A stretch of 64,000 nt of DNA, taken from Quillaja saponaria (taxonomy: Eukaryota > Streptophyta > Magnoliopsida > Fabales > Quillajaceae). The DNA lies in contig CM055605.1 in the NCBI GenBank assembly GCA_029379385.1, positions 14,357,001-14,421,000 on the forward strand, in the 5' to 3' direction. This document shows, in pieces, positions 12,146-25,725 of this stretch. A program made the translations under genes and the position numbers. How positions within the stretch are numbered: the first letter of the stretch is position 1; each line of letters starts with the position of its first letter. Under the pieces are notes generated by a model. That model made no database searches and had not been told where the DNA came from. It saw only the letters and a program-made list of their open reading frames with translations.

Positions 12146-15100
12146 TGTCACACCTCTCACAGAGGCATGACTGGCCGGAGGAATGAGTAACCAAATCTCT
12201 GTAACCTTGACTTTAAAACAATGAACAAATATGACTCTTGACTAAACCAAAGTATAAAATTAAATTTTATGAAACATAAGTTAATTGTAAAAATTTGTTG
12301 ACTGAAACATATAACAATTTCTTTAAAAAGTTTGATAGAGGAACCCCTGAAAGTGGAACATACCCATAAATATAAACAATATCTATTCATGTTTTTATAC
12401 AATAACATCAATAACAACCAAGACAATAAAGAGCTTTGCTCTATTTCTCATCACAATAACCAATAAATAGACTATTACAAATATAAGACCAAACACCCCA
12501 CAGCCCTAGTATGACTGCAAACTATCATCCTTGACTTCAAGTATGAGATTCTGAAGAATACCTTTTTGTATACTATTGACAAGTCACGAACTCTTTTATG
12601 ATATATACCAAAATCCTGTTACTAAAAAAAATATTAACAGAAGAAAGGTGAGTCCTACAGGACTCTGTGAGTGAAAAACGTACCCAAAGGGTACTAGCAT
12701 CACTCAATACAAGTATATAACATATATATAGTCGATTAAAATTAATATGTCATAAATTCAAAACCACTAAGGTTACACGTACACGATTACGAAAACATAA
12801 GCTTAACAAACATATTTCAAATAGTACTATGTATAATTCAATCAAAACAATCAAAGCAATTTATAGCATACAAGTCAAACAAAGGGACAACTGAGTAACT
12901 CAGCCCTGACATCACTCCCACTGGGCAATTTTGTGCCTGCACACCAAACAAAATTATAAAAAGAATCATTGTATCTCTTTTCTCCAAATACACCAACCGT
13001 GGTTGAGCACTCAAATAATTTTTTTTTAAAACACTTATCAAAATCAGAATATCTTAAAACATCTTAGATGCACCTGAATTTCAGTTTCAGAATAAATTCA
13101 TTTCAGAAAATATTTCACTTCGTTGGCCCTTATCAACCACAAATAATTTCAAACATTAAACACAATTCAATTAACTCAATACAACACTGTACATGCTTAT
13201 TTTTTTTTTCATATAACACATATATTCAAATATACACGTAAGCACACATAATAATCTAGCCACCAAAGGATAACAATTAACCACTCACCAGTTTACCCAT
13301 CTTGTTTGTCACTTCCTCTTGCGCTCACGTGTGTCATTGATTCAACGATACTTTCCAAAGCTACAATTATATTTTCCACATATTATTTAGTTTATCAATT
13401 TTATAAGTTATAACATTTTAACTACGAAAATCTAGAGTTATTAAGTTTCAAGTGTTTATTTAAAGTTACTTCTTTTAGGCATTTTCATAACCCCTTGGAT
13501 ATATGTTCATTTTAAACTTACATAATTAACCAAATTTTATAAAAGCAAATTGGAACTTTAACTTTAGGAAGTTAGCTATCTTTCTTACTTAGGAACTCTT
13601 CCTTAAATTAGTCTTGAACTGACTCAATTTCTTACATAAACAAAAACATGACACTTGTATAATTTCTAGTTATCTGACCCAGATTCAAATGCTTGTAGAA
13701 TTCTCATATTTCAAAATTAAATTACGAAACTTACTAGTCTAGTTTTTCAAGATGTTAGGAACCTTTAATATTTAGAACTCTACTCCTAATTCATCCAAGA
13801 CACCCTAATATCAATTACTTTAAAATAGGTACAGTCAGGACCTGAAAAATCACAACCATGACTTCCAATACCTCCAAAATACACACAACATGGAATTAAG
13901 ACCTGAACCAATCTAGATTTATCCTTTAATATGTTAGGAACAACTTTCTTTCAGAGGTCCTAAGTTAATTCCAACCACAACCCCTGATAAAGTCTCCTGG
14001 ACTGATTGAAGCTCAGTAAAAATCCTGTATGGACATAGCTGCGGTCTAATAACTTTACCAACAAATATACTTTAAATCAAGTTACAAAATTTTATAGACA
14101 TCATTTCCAGACCCTAAGATACATTTTCTCGTTAGAACTCTTAAGTTAATTCTGTCCCGAAATACAAGATTTCTCCAACCCACGAAATCTGGGCTTACAT
14201 CCCTTCAAAAACCTCTTAACTCTCATTTTCTAACACTTTACCCATAACTAACCCTCCTTTGTTCATACCCATTACTCACTTTCATTAACTCCTTAACCCA
14301 CGACATTAATTAAACAACCACTCTCTATTCTTGTTTATGAACATTTTTATTCAAATTCCAATAACAACTAACCACCAAGATTTAAATTTACCAAGGTTAA
14401 CTCATTCTATTAGAACTAGTTTCATTTAGGCATTTTATCAAATACCTTAAAGGCATCATTTCCTTCCATTGATGTGTGTGTGAATATATATGCCTATACC
14501 AATAATTCAACATACCACATCAGTTTGACATTACTAATAATTCCTAACACAATCATGACAATTCAATTAACTCATATACTACTCATGTTCCCACTATTGA
14601 ATTTAACTTAAATCAATTATATAACTTTCATTTAAAACATGACTTATATAAGCTTAATATCAATATGCCTATTCCAATCCTAAAACTTCCTTTTCATTCA
14701 AATTATTCTTAACACTTTCAAGTTATAATTTCATTATTCTAACTACTAATCTCACCTTCTTAATTAAAAAAAAAATAATTTCCAACATCAACATCAACTC
14801 AATTTCAATTAATTGTTTACCAAAAGCTTGAATTCCACAATTACAATACTCATATTATTGAATTTCAAGGAATACTTTTCCAATGCTTAAAAGATCATTT
14901 CAAAAGTTCTTAGATCCTAAGTTTTTACTCACACTTTCTCTTCGTCTTTAGTTCTAACTAATCAACTAATCAAACACCTAAAAAGAGCAACCAAGACTAC
15001 AAGCTAACTACCTACTAAACAAGATAACTAATTACTAGTAGGTTCATAACAAAGAAAAAAAATACTGCACCTAACCTCCTTATCATTCACTGTTGAAAAT

Positions 15101-15860
15101 GGGTGATGAGAATTGTGAAAGAGCTGCTCTCCATGCTTCAAGTACAAGGGGCTGAAAACAGAACAAAGTTAGACCCCCCTAAGTTAATGTTGGCAGCTGC
15201 AAAACAAGGCTTGCCTTATGCCTTCTGTTTTACTCCAAACTTGGCTGCTATGCACCTTCGTAAAGCTACCAGCCACACTCACCTAATAAGATCTAAACCC
15301 CAACTAAACTAACTTGAAGGTAAGAGAGGAAAGAGGAAGAAAACAAAAGGCTAAACTCAAGAACTCATCTGACTGCAAGGTGTGTTCCACAACCAAAGTG
15401 AAAGGAACCAAAACAAAGCATGGTCTTGGCAAGCAAAGAAAAGGAACCAGATGGAATGGAAGTCGGTGGAGGCTTAACAATGAAAAGAAAAGTTAAATGA
15501 TGAGAAAAAGTAAAGCTAGAATCACTTTTTACATGAGTGGTGCACAATAAATCTCTTATTTTTTTAATACATATATAAACATATATATATCTACCTTTTT
15601 CAATAACTTCCCTTTATTTACACCAAATACACAATAAACTAAAAATTCACATAGGACAAATATCAAGAATTAAAATCAAAGTCAAACCAACTTATAGTTC
15701 ATATTCATTCTTACAATATACATATATATATCTATACATATACGAATATTTATTCCCCTAATTTTTATTTTTATTTTATTTATTTATTTATTTATCTAGT
15801 TACAATAAGTTACATATAACAACTATAAAGTGTACATAAAAAAAAAATCGGGTTATCACA
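12146..15860 (-). mobile_element. Family-T solo LTR, copy A
   Basis: Begins TGTCACACC and ends GGGTTATCACA, so on the minus strand it runs TGTGATAACCC to GGTGTGACA with TG/CA ends. Flanks AACAG and GACAG match in four of five bases as a target-site duplication. Length is 3715 bp. The portion 15070-15540 is unlike other copies (variable segment); open frames there (for example 15103-15312) are not recognised. No internal coding region adjoins it, so it is a solo LTR. It is inserted in the variable segment of copy B. Confidence 0.75.
12650..12694 (-). other. Conserved hairpin pair, copy A
   Basis: GAGTCC-TACA-GGACTC at 12650-12665 and GTACCC-AAA-GGGTAC at 12680-12694, both perfect 6-bp stems. 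See the matching pairs in the other family-T LTRs. Confidence 0.7.
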
Positions 15861-18444
15861 GACAGCCAACGATGGCAACAAAAGGAAGTCTTGCAGTAGT
15901 TTAGTGGCGTGAAAGTGGAAGCATTAGGTCCCTATTTCTTCTTCCAGCTACAAGTTACCATTGGTTTGGGTGAGTGGCAGCCATCCTTGAAGCTTGGCAG
16001 CAAGGGGTAAGAATTATTTTAATAATTGTTAAGTTAGTTTAAGGATTAGTAGTGTTGGATTAAAGATTGTGAATAAGGGTTATAAGGAAATGATGTTTAT
16101 ATGTTCATGGGTAGTGGAAGTTAGGAAATTTGAGTATGTTGAGTGTATGGGGTTTATATATATACAAACCCATATATATAAATTTTACTAAACTATGCAT
16201 ATTAGGTATTTGACAAAATGCTTTAGGAGAAATAAAATATTAATATATGCATAAAGAATGATGTATATAGGTTTCATTAGTAAAATAAATAGTTAGGATG
16301 ATAATATAGTTTAAAAGAGATGAAAATAGAATGAATGAGGAAAGGTTAAAGACAAGAACTAAGAGTTGGAATTTGAAACATAATGACATTTGGAAGTTTA
16401 GGCTAAGCTTTTGATGGAAAATCTAATAATAACTAGTTCCTTTGAATAAAAGTACATAAACAAGAGCAAAGATGAGTTGGTAAATGCTATGGGTTAAGGA
16501 GTTAATGAAAGTAAGTAGTGAGTTTGAGCAAAGGAGGGTTAGTTGTGAGTAAAGTGTTAGAAAATTTGAGTTAAGTAGTTTTGAAGAGATGCAGGGCTAG
16601 ATTTCGTGGGTTAGAAAAATCTTGTATTTCAGTTGTTTTCAGGATTGAATTAAATTAAGAGTTCTAAATAGAAAATGTATCTTAGGATCTTGAGATGATA
16701 TTTGAAAAATTTGATAACCTGGTTCCAAGTATATCGTTAGTTAGAAGCTGTTAGAATGTGGTTAGGTCCATGCAGGATTTTTAGTGAGCTTCAATCAGTC
16801 TGGAGAACCTTGTATGAGGTTGTGATTTGAATTAGCCTAGGAGCTCTAAATAAAATTATTTCTAATATACTAAGGAGTAAGTTTGTACTGGTACATGTTT
16901 TAATTCCATGTTATGTGTATTTTAAAGGTATTGAAAGTCATGGTTTTGATTTGAAGGTCTTGACTGAACCTATTTTGAAGTAATTAAGATTAGGGAGTCT
17001 TAAAGAATGAATTAAGAGTAGAGTTATGAATATGAAAATGTTCCTAACATATTTAAAAACTAGACTGAAAACTTTTGTAATTTATTTTCTAAGTATGAGA
17101 ATTTTATAAGCATCAAAATCAGAGGTTGGCAACCAAGAATTTTACGAGAGCCTATTTCGGTTCATGTAAGGAATTGAGTGGGTTCAAGACTAATTTTAGG
17201 AGAAGTTTCTAAATAATAAAGATAGATAACTTCCTAATGTTAATGTTTCAACTTGGTTTTATTAAATTTGATTAAGTATGTAAATGAAAATAATCATATA
17301 TCCAAGGGAGTTGTAAAAATGCATAAAAGTAGTAAACTTTAAATAATTAAATGTAATAGTATACGTATCCAAATAATACATATGATACCTATCTAGAAAG
17401 ATATAATTGTCTATTAATAAATCCAACAAACATAATTTGATTTCCTTTTTCCTAGAGAAAGTTATGTTCAATTAACTAAGGTAAGGTCAAAGCTGCCAAA
17501 ATCTTGCAATTTGTAGAATTTGATGCAACTTTAAAAAATAAATGGTATTGATATATAAATCTAAAAATTACAAATGATATACCATTATAAATCGACACGT
17601 GTCTAGTATTTAATAAATTTTACAAAACTAGATTTGGAATTTCCTAGAGGAAGATATGATTGTTAGAGTGAACACTGGTCTAAATCCCAAGTTTGGATAC
17701 TTTTAACATTTCTAACTCACTAGTGTTTTCTATCTTTCTAATTGTTTTCTTCTACCCTATGCATTGTCAAGATATATAAACTATTTATTCATTATCAAAC
17801 ATGCCACATAAAGTACAATTTACAGTATTTGACAGGCAATAGCTTAATAGAAAACTTTCATAAACAAACTTATTTATACCAAATGTTGATTTTATGAATT
17901 GAAAAAGAAAAGTTAGAAATTAAAAAATTATAATTATAATGTTTATAAACTAAGTATTAAGTGGATATATGAATTCCAGTTATGGACTCTAATGTAAGCC
18001 TGATGACACACGTGAGCATAAGAGAAAGTGACGAACCAGAATTGTAAACCGGTGAGTGGTTAACTATTATCTTTAGGGGCTAGATTATTATATGTAATTA
18101 TATGTATATTTGAATAAATGTACAAGTACAGTGTTTCAGTGAGTTATTTGAATTATGTTTGTTTGAAATTGTTTGTGGTTAATAAGGGCCAACAAGTGAA
18201 ATTTTCTGAGAAATGATTTTTATTTTCGAAACTGAGATTTAAGTGCACCTAGGATATTCTGATTTGAAATCCTAAAATATTCTAATTCTGATAAATATTT
18301 TAAAAAAATTTAAGTGCTCAACCCTAGTGGGATGGATTATGTATTAAGATTAATTTGTTGTGCAGGTGTGTAAATGCCGGGTAGGGGGTGATACTGTTAG
18401 TAGGGCTGAGTTACTCATTACCCCTTTGCTTGCTTATATGCTCT

Positions 18445-19005
18445 GATTGTGTTGCTTGGAATTGTGGACTTTGGATATATGAATTGATATATATATACAT
18501 ATAAGAATTACAATTATGTGCGTGTACTGTATGAATTAATATATATATATATATATTATATATATATATATATATAAATTTTCTAAGACATGAATATTTT
18601 TACTTGAGGTTAAATGATGATATATGTGCCTTGATTGATGCTACTACCCTTTGGGTACGATTTTCCACTCATTGACCCCACAGCTCTAGTGTAACTGCAA
18701 ACTTTCATCCTTGACTTCAAGTATGAGATTGCGAATATACCTTGCCCCCAAACACTTGGCAAGTTCTGTATCGATAAGATAATTTTCGTTCCTTGAGGTC
18801 TTGTTACTAAAAAAAAATAACTACAGAAGAGGGGTGAGTCCTAAGGACTCAATGAGTGGAAAATCGTACCCAAAGGGTACTAGCATCAATCAAGGCAAAT
18901 ATATCATCATTTAACCTCAAGTAACAATATTCATGTCTTAGAAAATTTATATATATATATATATCAATTCATATATCCAAAGTCCACAATTCCAAGCAAC
19001 GCAAT
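18445..19005. repeat. Inverted duplication inside LTR copy B
   Basis: The segment from GCTTGGAATTGTGGACTTTG (near 18450) to CCACTCATTGA (near 18672) returns as its reverse complement at 18851-19005. The 178 bases between are also in the opposite orientation to the rest of copy B: they read CACAGCTCTAG, CATCCTTGACTTCAAG, CAAGTATGAGATT as in minus-strand copies. Arms contain (AT)n tracts of different length but otherwise match closely. Confidence 0.8.
18836..18880 (-). other. Conserved hairpin pair, copy B (inverted part)
   Basis: GAGTCC-TAA-GGACTC at 18836-18850 and GTACCC-AAA-GGGTAC at 18866-18880. The second hairpin also occurs in the uninverted arm at 18645-18657. Confidence 0.7.
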
Positions 19006-19216
19006 CAGTTGAGGCATGTTCCATATTGCAGGGAACTCTGCCAATTGTTGTTTGTTTTAGTAAATTTTTTTTATAGTTAACTTATTTTTTATAAAATTTG
19101 TTTTAATATATTGGGCTAGTTAAAATTCGTATGTGCTCAGTTGCGGTAAAGTCAAGGTTACGGAGTTTTGGTTATCCAATCCTCCAGTTAGTCATATCTT
19201 TGTAAGGGGTGTGACA

Positions 19217-19667
19217 CAATGCATTGATAACGTAAACCATGAGTGAAGTCTCAGTTTGTCACAATCATCAAGATTGTAATTATAAAATCATGGTTATTCT
19301 TTAATTATTTTTTTAGGCAATTTTTAATTTGTTATTAGTAATTTTAGTCGGTATTCTTTAGATGCAAGAGCACAACTTATTATGCCACCTCAGAAGTGTC
19401 AATTTTTATCCTTGAGGATGATGTACTTCTTGCATCTTAGTCATAATTTGTTTTCTTACCTTTGGTCTGAGGCAGTATCCTGCTACCTCCCTTGGCCCGC
19501 AACACCTCTGCTACGTTGCATTATATCTAAAACAAATATATATAAGTTCAATATGTATTTATAAAGTAAAGCGAAGGACAATGTGTTGAATAAATCACAA
19601 CTTGAAGTTTCAGGATGAATTGGAACACATTACAAAGTTCACATTCACCTCAGGTAACATACACAAA
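19217..19667 (-). pseudogene. Internal leader and gag start of a family-T element (fragment)
   Basis: Removing nested copy C joins the minus-strand sequence 29502-29438 (primer-binding site and leader) to 19667 downward. About 210 nt after the primer-binding site an ATG (19521-19519) opens a short basic frame starting MQRSRGVAGQGR, then a stop. Arg/Gly-rich gag N-termini are usual in plant chromovirus-type gypsy elements. The rest of gag and all of pol are absent. On the plus strand the open frame 19382-19564 is its shadow. The joining depends on copy C being correctly delimited. Confidence 0.45.
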
Positions 19668-22600
19668 TGTTATAACCCTCATAACCCGATATCCTAAAAA
19701 TCTAGTTTAGACTCAATGGGTAAATTTACGTTATGAAATAAACAAATTAATTAAATAACAATATAGTTAAATATTTTATAATTCGATATTTTAGTGTAAC
19801 CTTAGTATACGTTTTATAAATTTTGTGTATTTGCTTTTGTAAAATAAATAATATTGTGACCAAGTAAATTCAAGTGAGTGAATAATTAATATATATACAT
19901 AAATTAAGATATAATTTTAACCACAAGCAAATCAAATAAATAAACAATACAATTAACACATGTGTATATATACATATATACATCTAAGAATAAATTTAAA
20001 CCACCCATTTAATATATATAACATGGAAAATTATACACCACATGTTTTAAAGCATGTGATTTTGACTTATTTTTTTATTCATTTTTTGGTCTTTGTTTCT
20101 CATGTGCCTTGGCTGAATATGGGAGAAACTTCTTCACTGCCTCTTGCTCCTTCAAGTTAGCCAAGTCCTTCTTTGTTTTAACTTTGCTTGCCTTTGTCTT
20201 GGAAATTTGCTGTTGGTCGAGAACAAGTCATTCTTCCTTTTGACTTAGCAACCATGGCAACTTAATTTCTTGTTTCTTATATAGTGAGGGTATTTATAGA
20301 GTTTAGCAGTAGGCAGCTTGCTAAGAGAATCAAGAGTTGCTGAGAGAATACAGCTTTGTTTTGGTGTGTTGACATTGTTGCCTCTCCTTTGTGGCATCTG
20401 TGGCAGATCTAAGTCTGGATTTAGGAAATCAGAAGTTGTAGTGTAGTAAGTTCCTTTTTTCCGTCTTCCCATTCAGTTGTGTGATAGCCATTGTAACTTA
20501 AACTGCTTTGTTTTGCTCTATTTTGGTTCCGCTGTGTGCTTTTCTTGAGCAGCTAATTTTTTTTCTCTTTTTCTCTTTTTCCTTGCCATAAGCTTCCTTC
20601 TTATAAGCCTTACTGTCCATCCATTGTTCTACCCCTGTTATGGAGGAATTAACCTCACTTTCTTTGTTATATAGTGCATGAGTGCGGCCCTTTGGATTGT
20701 TATGTGTCTAGCCATGCCAAATAGTTCTCTAATTCTTGATTTAGACTTAGCCATAGGGTTGACTAGAAAGGGAAACCAATTGCTGCCTTGTTTAATTTGG
20801 TTCCTATTGCATATTATACTTTGTATATTTTTGTTTGTCATGAAATTATGGGTATTGACTTGTACAACAACTTGTGCAATTGAAATTTAAATACCTAGTT
20901 AAGAAAGTTATAAATTTAAGAGTTTTAAAAGCAAAGGATACATAAGGTAATTATATAATCAATAAAATTTTGTAATTTAGGCTTTTGATCATTGTGAGTA
21001 ATTAAACTAAGTTGAAGATGAATGTTTGAGAAATGAGTATTACAAGGGTGAAGGAAATTGTAAGGATTTTGTCAGAAGATATAATACATACATACATACA
21101 TATATATATATAAATTTCATAATCAAGAGCAAAGAAATGGTTTGTTAATGTAGTCATTTAAGGAGTTGATGAAATTAAGTAGTAGGTATGATCAAATGAT
21201 AGTTAGTTGAGGGTAAAATGCAAGAAAATGAAAGTTAAATGGTTTTTGACGGGATTCAGGGCCATATTTCGAGAGATAAGTGCTGAATTAAGTTATGAGT
21301 TCAAAAGAGAAAGTGTAGCTTAGGGTCTTGGGATATTGTTTGTAAAATTTTGTAACCTAGTTCCAAGTGTATTTGTTGGTAGAGTTGTTAGATTACAGCT
21401 AGGTCATGCTGAATTTTTAGTGAACCTCAGTCAATCTAGGAGACTTCGTCGGGTATTATGGATAGAATTAGCTTAGGACCTCTAAATGAAAGTTGTTTCT
21501 AACATCTTGAAAATCTATATTGGAAAGTTTCATAATTTAATTCCTAACTATGAAGATTTTATAAGCCTCGGAGTCTGGTATTGACAACTAGAAATTTTAC
21601 AAGAGCCATGTTTTTGTTTATGTGAGGAATTAAGTGAGTTTAAGGCTAATTTTAAGAACAATTTCTAAATAAGAAAGATAGCTAACTTTTTAAAGATAAT
21701 TTTTTGACTTGGTTTTATTAAATTTGGTTAAGTATATAAGTGAAAATAAACATATATCCTAGAAGGTTGTGAAAATGCCTGAAAAGAATAAACTTTAAAT
21801 AATTAATTGTACTAATTTACTCATCCAAATAATACATATGATACATATCTAGAAATATATACTTGTCTTTTAATAAATCAAATAAATGGAATTGGATTTC
21901 CTTTTGTCCTAGAGAAAGTTACGTTCAATTAATTAAGGTAAGGTCAGCGCTACCAAAATCTTATGATTTGCAGAATTTGATGCAATTTCAAAGAATAAAC
22001 CGTATTGACATATAAATCTAAAAATTATAAATGATATACCATTATAAAGCTAAATATGTCTAGTATTTAATAAATTTTACAAAACTAGATTTGGAATTTC
22101 CTAGAAGAAGATATGACTGTTAGAGTGAACACTAGTCCAAACTCCGAATTTGGACAGTTTCAACATTTTTAACTCACTAGTGTTTTCTATCTTTTCTAAT
22201 TGTTTTCTGATACCCTATGCATTGTCAAGACATTTAAAATGTCTCTTTATTATCAACTTTACCACATAAAGTACAATTCATACTATGTGACATGTTATGG
22301 CTTAATAGAAAACTTTCATAAACAAACCTATTTATACCAAATGTTGATTTTATGAATTTTAGTTCCGAATTCTAATGTCGGCATGATGACACACGTGAGC
22401 ACAAAAGGAAGTGACAAACAAGAATTATAAACCGATGAGTGGTTAATTGATACCCTTTGGTGGCTAGATTATTATGTGTAATTATATGTGTATTTAAATA
22501 AATGTATTATTTGAAAAATAAGCAAGTGGAGTATTTTAGTGAGTTTTTGAATTATGTTTGTTTGGTATTGTTTGTGGATGATAAGGGCCAACGAAGTAAA

Positions 22601-23383
22601 ATGTTTGTCGAAATGATTTTATTTTTGAAACTGAAATCCGGGTGCACCTAGGATGTTTTAAGATTTTTTGATTAATGTAAATGTTTTAAAAGAATTGAGT
22701 TCTCAGCCCCGGTGGGTGGATTTGAAGAAGGGATTCAGTGATTCTGATTTTAATGATTTTGTTTTTGATTCTATTTGGTATGCGGCCGCAAAACTGTCTG
22801 GTAGGAGGTCGTGTGCAGGGCTGAGTTACTCTGCTGGCCCTTTGCTTGCCTTGAATGTTTCGATTGCCTTGATTATTTTAATTGAATTATACCATGTACT
22901 AATTGAACTATGCTTATGAAGTTTTATGTTTTTGTAACTGCCTAAGTATAACCGTAGTAATTTTGTAATTTATAATATACTGATATATTAAATGACTATA
23001 AATATATTATATTACTTGTATTAAGTGATGCTAGTACCCTTTAGGTACTATTTTTCACTCATTGAGTTCGTAGGACTCATCCCTCTTTGTTGGTATTTTT
23101 TTTAGTACCAGGATCTCATAGGACATCAACCATGGATACAAGGGTTACCGAGTGTTTAGTAGCGAGATAAACTTTAGAATCTCATACTTGAAGTCAAGGA
23201 TGAAAGTTTGCAGTCACACTAGAGCTGTGAGGTATCTGGTATTATGTTATGTAATATTCTTGTTATTTGTTATTATGATAAGAAACAGAGCTTTGCTCCG
23301 TGTTGTCCTTGTTGTCTTTGTGCTTATTGTTGTCATTGTATAAAACCAGGAATATATATTGTTTACATTATATGGGCATGTTC
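19668..23383 (+). mobile_element. Family-T solo LTR, copy C (5' and middle part)
   Basis: Starts TGTTATAACCCTCATAACCC. Together with 29235-29437 it amounts to about 3.92 kb, nearly the length of intact copy D. Flanks ACAAA (19663-19667) and GCAAA (29438-29442) agree in four of five bases. An AT tract GTGTATATATACATATA near 19960 resembles a TATA region; the variable segment follows (about 20060-20900), with open frames on both strands but no recognised product. The sequence breaks at GGGCATGTTC. Confidence 0.7.
23034..23078 (+). other. Conserved hairpin pair, copy C
   Basis: GTACCC-TTT-AGGTAC at 23034-23048 and GAGTTC-GTA-GGACTC at 23064-23078; each stem keeps five of six Watson-Crick pairs plus a mismatch or wobble. 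Confidence 0.6.
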
Positions 23384-24801
23384 TGTAACATCGCCTAAAT
23401 TAATTATACGATAAGCAATTATCTCATGAGTTAAATAGGATTAGAATTTAGTTACATATTATTCCATGTATAGGAATAGTATATGTACGTATAAAAATAA
23501 GTGTAGGATACATTTTAGTATAAGAGTAGTATATATGTATAAAATATATATAAATACATGTACATTTATACTTACATGTATATATGTATAGGAGAAAAAT
23601 AGATGTGCATGAAAAGAAAAACATGGACAAGTGTAGGCGTTGGAACAAAGATGGGAGAATGCTACATGGTGGCGTTAGAAGAAGAAGAGAAAATAATAAA
23701 ATATAGGCTACTTGTTAGAAAAGGAAATGTGATGAATTATGTGTAAGGAAAAGAATAAGTGTGGCAATTTACAATTAATGAAGAGACTTAGGTGTAAGAA
23801 GGAGAATACGTGTGTTAACTTGCACTTAATGAAGGGGCTTAGATGTAAGAAAGAGGAAAAATGGATGAAAGGTTGTAATAATTAAGGGGTCATTTGACAG
23901 AAAATTAGGAATTAAGGTGGCTAGAAATAATTAACATAGAAAGTTGGCTAGACAAGTGGAAGACAAAGAAAACATAAGTGTCCATGAAATGATTAAGTAG
24001 GACATGTGTAAGGAATTAAGGAAACAAGGAGTACATGGAATGATTAACAACACATGTGTAGAGATTTAAGATAACTAGGTGGCTTACTAATGATAAAAGA
24101 ATCTAAACTAGGGAATAGGATAAAGACAAGTGTGAAGATGAAAGAACACATGTTAATTTAGAGAATGACAAATGGAAGGTTGTAATTTTAAAGAACTAAA
24201 AGGGTAAAATAGGAAACGAAACTTTCTCCTAAATCCAAAAATGCATAGGCAAGGGAGAGTAAGGTGATAAATTAAAGGAGGAAAGGAAAAATCGAGGACT
24301 AGGAGTAAAAAGGGGACCGCGGACTAGGAGGAGAGACTGTGAGCTAGGAAAAGATGAGGAAAAACTGAGAGCTAGGAGGAAGAGGAAAACTGAGGAAGGG
24401 TAAAAAAGGGAAACACGGAAAGAAAACCAAAACAAAGTTCACTAGTATACATGCATTTGTTTGTTTTATTTTATCTTTTCTTTGAAAATTACTTCCTTGT
24501 TACTCTTATATTCTTCCTACATGTGAAAGCCTGCATGAATCCCTTTTGGGAAGCTTAAAGAAAATGAGGAAAATGATAAATTTTCTAGTAACTTGTCTTG
24601 AGTTCATGTTGGCTAAAGTTTACCAAATATCCATAAATATGCTCAAACAATAGTATTGATCCTACTATCGAGAGGCAGTGCCATGTATATGAGAGGTTGT
24701 ATCCATGGTACATCGAAGTCTTTGTAAGGTAGCCTTGGGTTTGCATGAATTGGTCAAGAAAGTTACTAAGGAGTGGAAAAGAGGAAAAGGATAAATGTTG
24801 C
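23384..24801. mobile_element. Unclassified insertion in LTR copy C (left part)
   Basis: Begins TGTAACATCGCCTAAATTAA, an LTR-like start, exactly where copy C departs from its relatives. It continues after nested copy D at 28700-29234. No coding domain was found. It holds a 51-bp tandem duplication and a purine-rich tract (24230-24420). A target-site duplication could not be identified, so class and exact right border are open. Confidence 0.4.
23741..23842. repeat. 51-bp tandem duplication
   Basis: Two diverged 51-bp units, 23741-23791 and 23792-23842, both starting GTGTAAG and ending with ATGAAG or GAAGGGG followed by CTTAG. A third start (ATGTAAGAAAGAGG) follows. Confidence 0.7.
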
Positions 24802-25105
24802 TGTTATAACTCCCATAACCCGATTACGTCCAAAAAATTGAGTTTTAGACTCAAGGTGTAAATTTACGTTATAAAATAAATAAATTAATTAAATAACAAT
24901 ATAGTTAGATATGTTATAATTCGATGCCTTAGTATACGTTTTTTTTTTAAATAAAAATAATTTTTTTTTTGTGTTTTCTTTTGTAAAGTAAATAACATTT
25001 TGACTAAACAAATCCTAGTGAGTGAATAATTAATATCTAGGTATAGATACATGTATAAAACTAGAATGAATTTGTATCACATGTTTATAAGCGAAAAGTA
25101 ATTAT

Positions 25106-25108
25106 ATA

Positions 25109-25170
<62 letters not shown>
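25106..25170. repeat. TA dinucleotide microsatellite in LTR copy D
   Basis: An almost pure TA run, interrupted once by GTG near 25117. It occupies the place where other copies have a shorter TATATA-containing, TATA-box-like stretch. Confidence 0.9.
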
Positions 25171-25173
<3 letters not shown>

Positions 25174-25452
25174 CAAGAGTGAATAGGAGCATGTGACCTT
25201 CACTTTCCTTTCCTTTTTTTTTTTTTTTTTTTCCTTTCATCTTTCTTTGACTAAATTAGACCTTTTGTCTTCTTGATTCTTATAGATTTTTCTTCTTGTT
25301 TTGTTTTCATCACTGACTTTCATCCTAAAAAATTATGGAGCTATCTCAATATCAGCCGAGGGATTCTTGTCCTATGAGCTGGTCTTGACAACATCTATTC
25401 GACCATAAACTTCCTTCCCCTGCTCTGTCTATGAAGTTCCTTTGCAACCTGA

Positions 25453-25725
25453 GAAAGACCAGCCTTTATCCTTGTTTCCCCATGGAACAACCATGAATTC
25501 AGCCTTCCATCTTACTATGCGGTCTTCTTCCTTAAGCATCGTCAAGGCAATAGTTGCCTTGCTTGGGAACTACTGCTTTATGAGGCGAAGGGGGTTGAAG
25601 TAGAACTTGAAGGACTTGGAGCTGTAACCAATTGGGCTTGTGGTGCCCTCTTCTTGGCAAGTCGTGAGTCTTGTGTTTATTTTCCTGCCATGAGTCTTAT
25701 GCTTGTAGCACTTAAGGAACTTTAG
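25453..25725 (+). other. Unidentified 90-codon open frame in the variable segment of copy D
   Basis: Open from 25453 to TAG at 25723-25725 without an ATG near its start. It includes ILVSPWNNHEFSLPSYYAVF and VEVELEGLGAVTNWACGA. The stretch is less AT-rich than its surroundings and in the sense direction of the LTR. I do not recognise a family. By analogy with the HSP70 and TWIN LOV 1 fragments in sister LTRs, it could be a captured host gene piece; that is inference only. Confidence 0.3.

Larger units (their letters stand above)
15861..19216 (+). mobile_element. Family-T LTR, copy B (3' portion)
   Basis: Continues the interrupted variable segment of copy B and then the conserved 3' half of the family (TGCACCTAGGATATTC, CAACCCTAGTGGGATGGATT, GGGCTGAGTTACTC). 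It ends AAGGGGTGTGACA at 19216. Its 5' end is not recognisable upstream of copy A. At 18445-19005 part of the sequence is duplicated in inverted form. Confidence 0.7.

Noticed and set aside
12157..12426. Minus-strand 89-codon open frame
   Set aside because: It lies in the conserved end of family-T LTR copy A, and the equivalent frame is broken in the sister copies.
23055..23080. Resemblance of the TTGAGTTCGTAGGACTC hairpin in family-T LTRs to stem II of a hammerhead ribozyme
   Set aside because: The catalytic cores CTGATGA and GAAA are absent around the hairpin in every copy, so a ribozyme is not supported.
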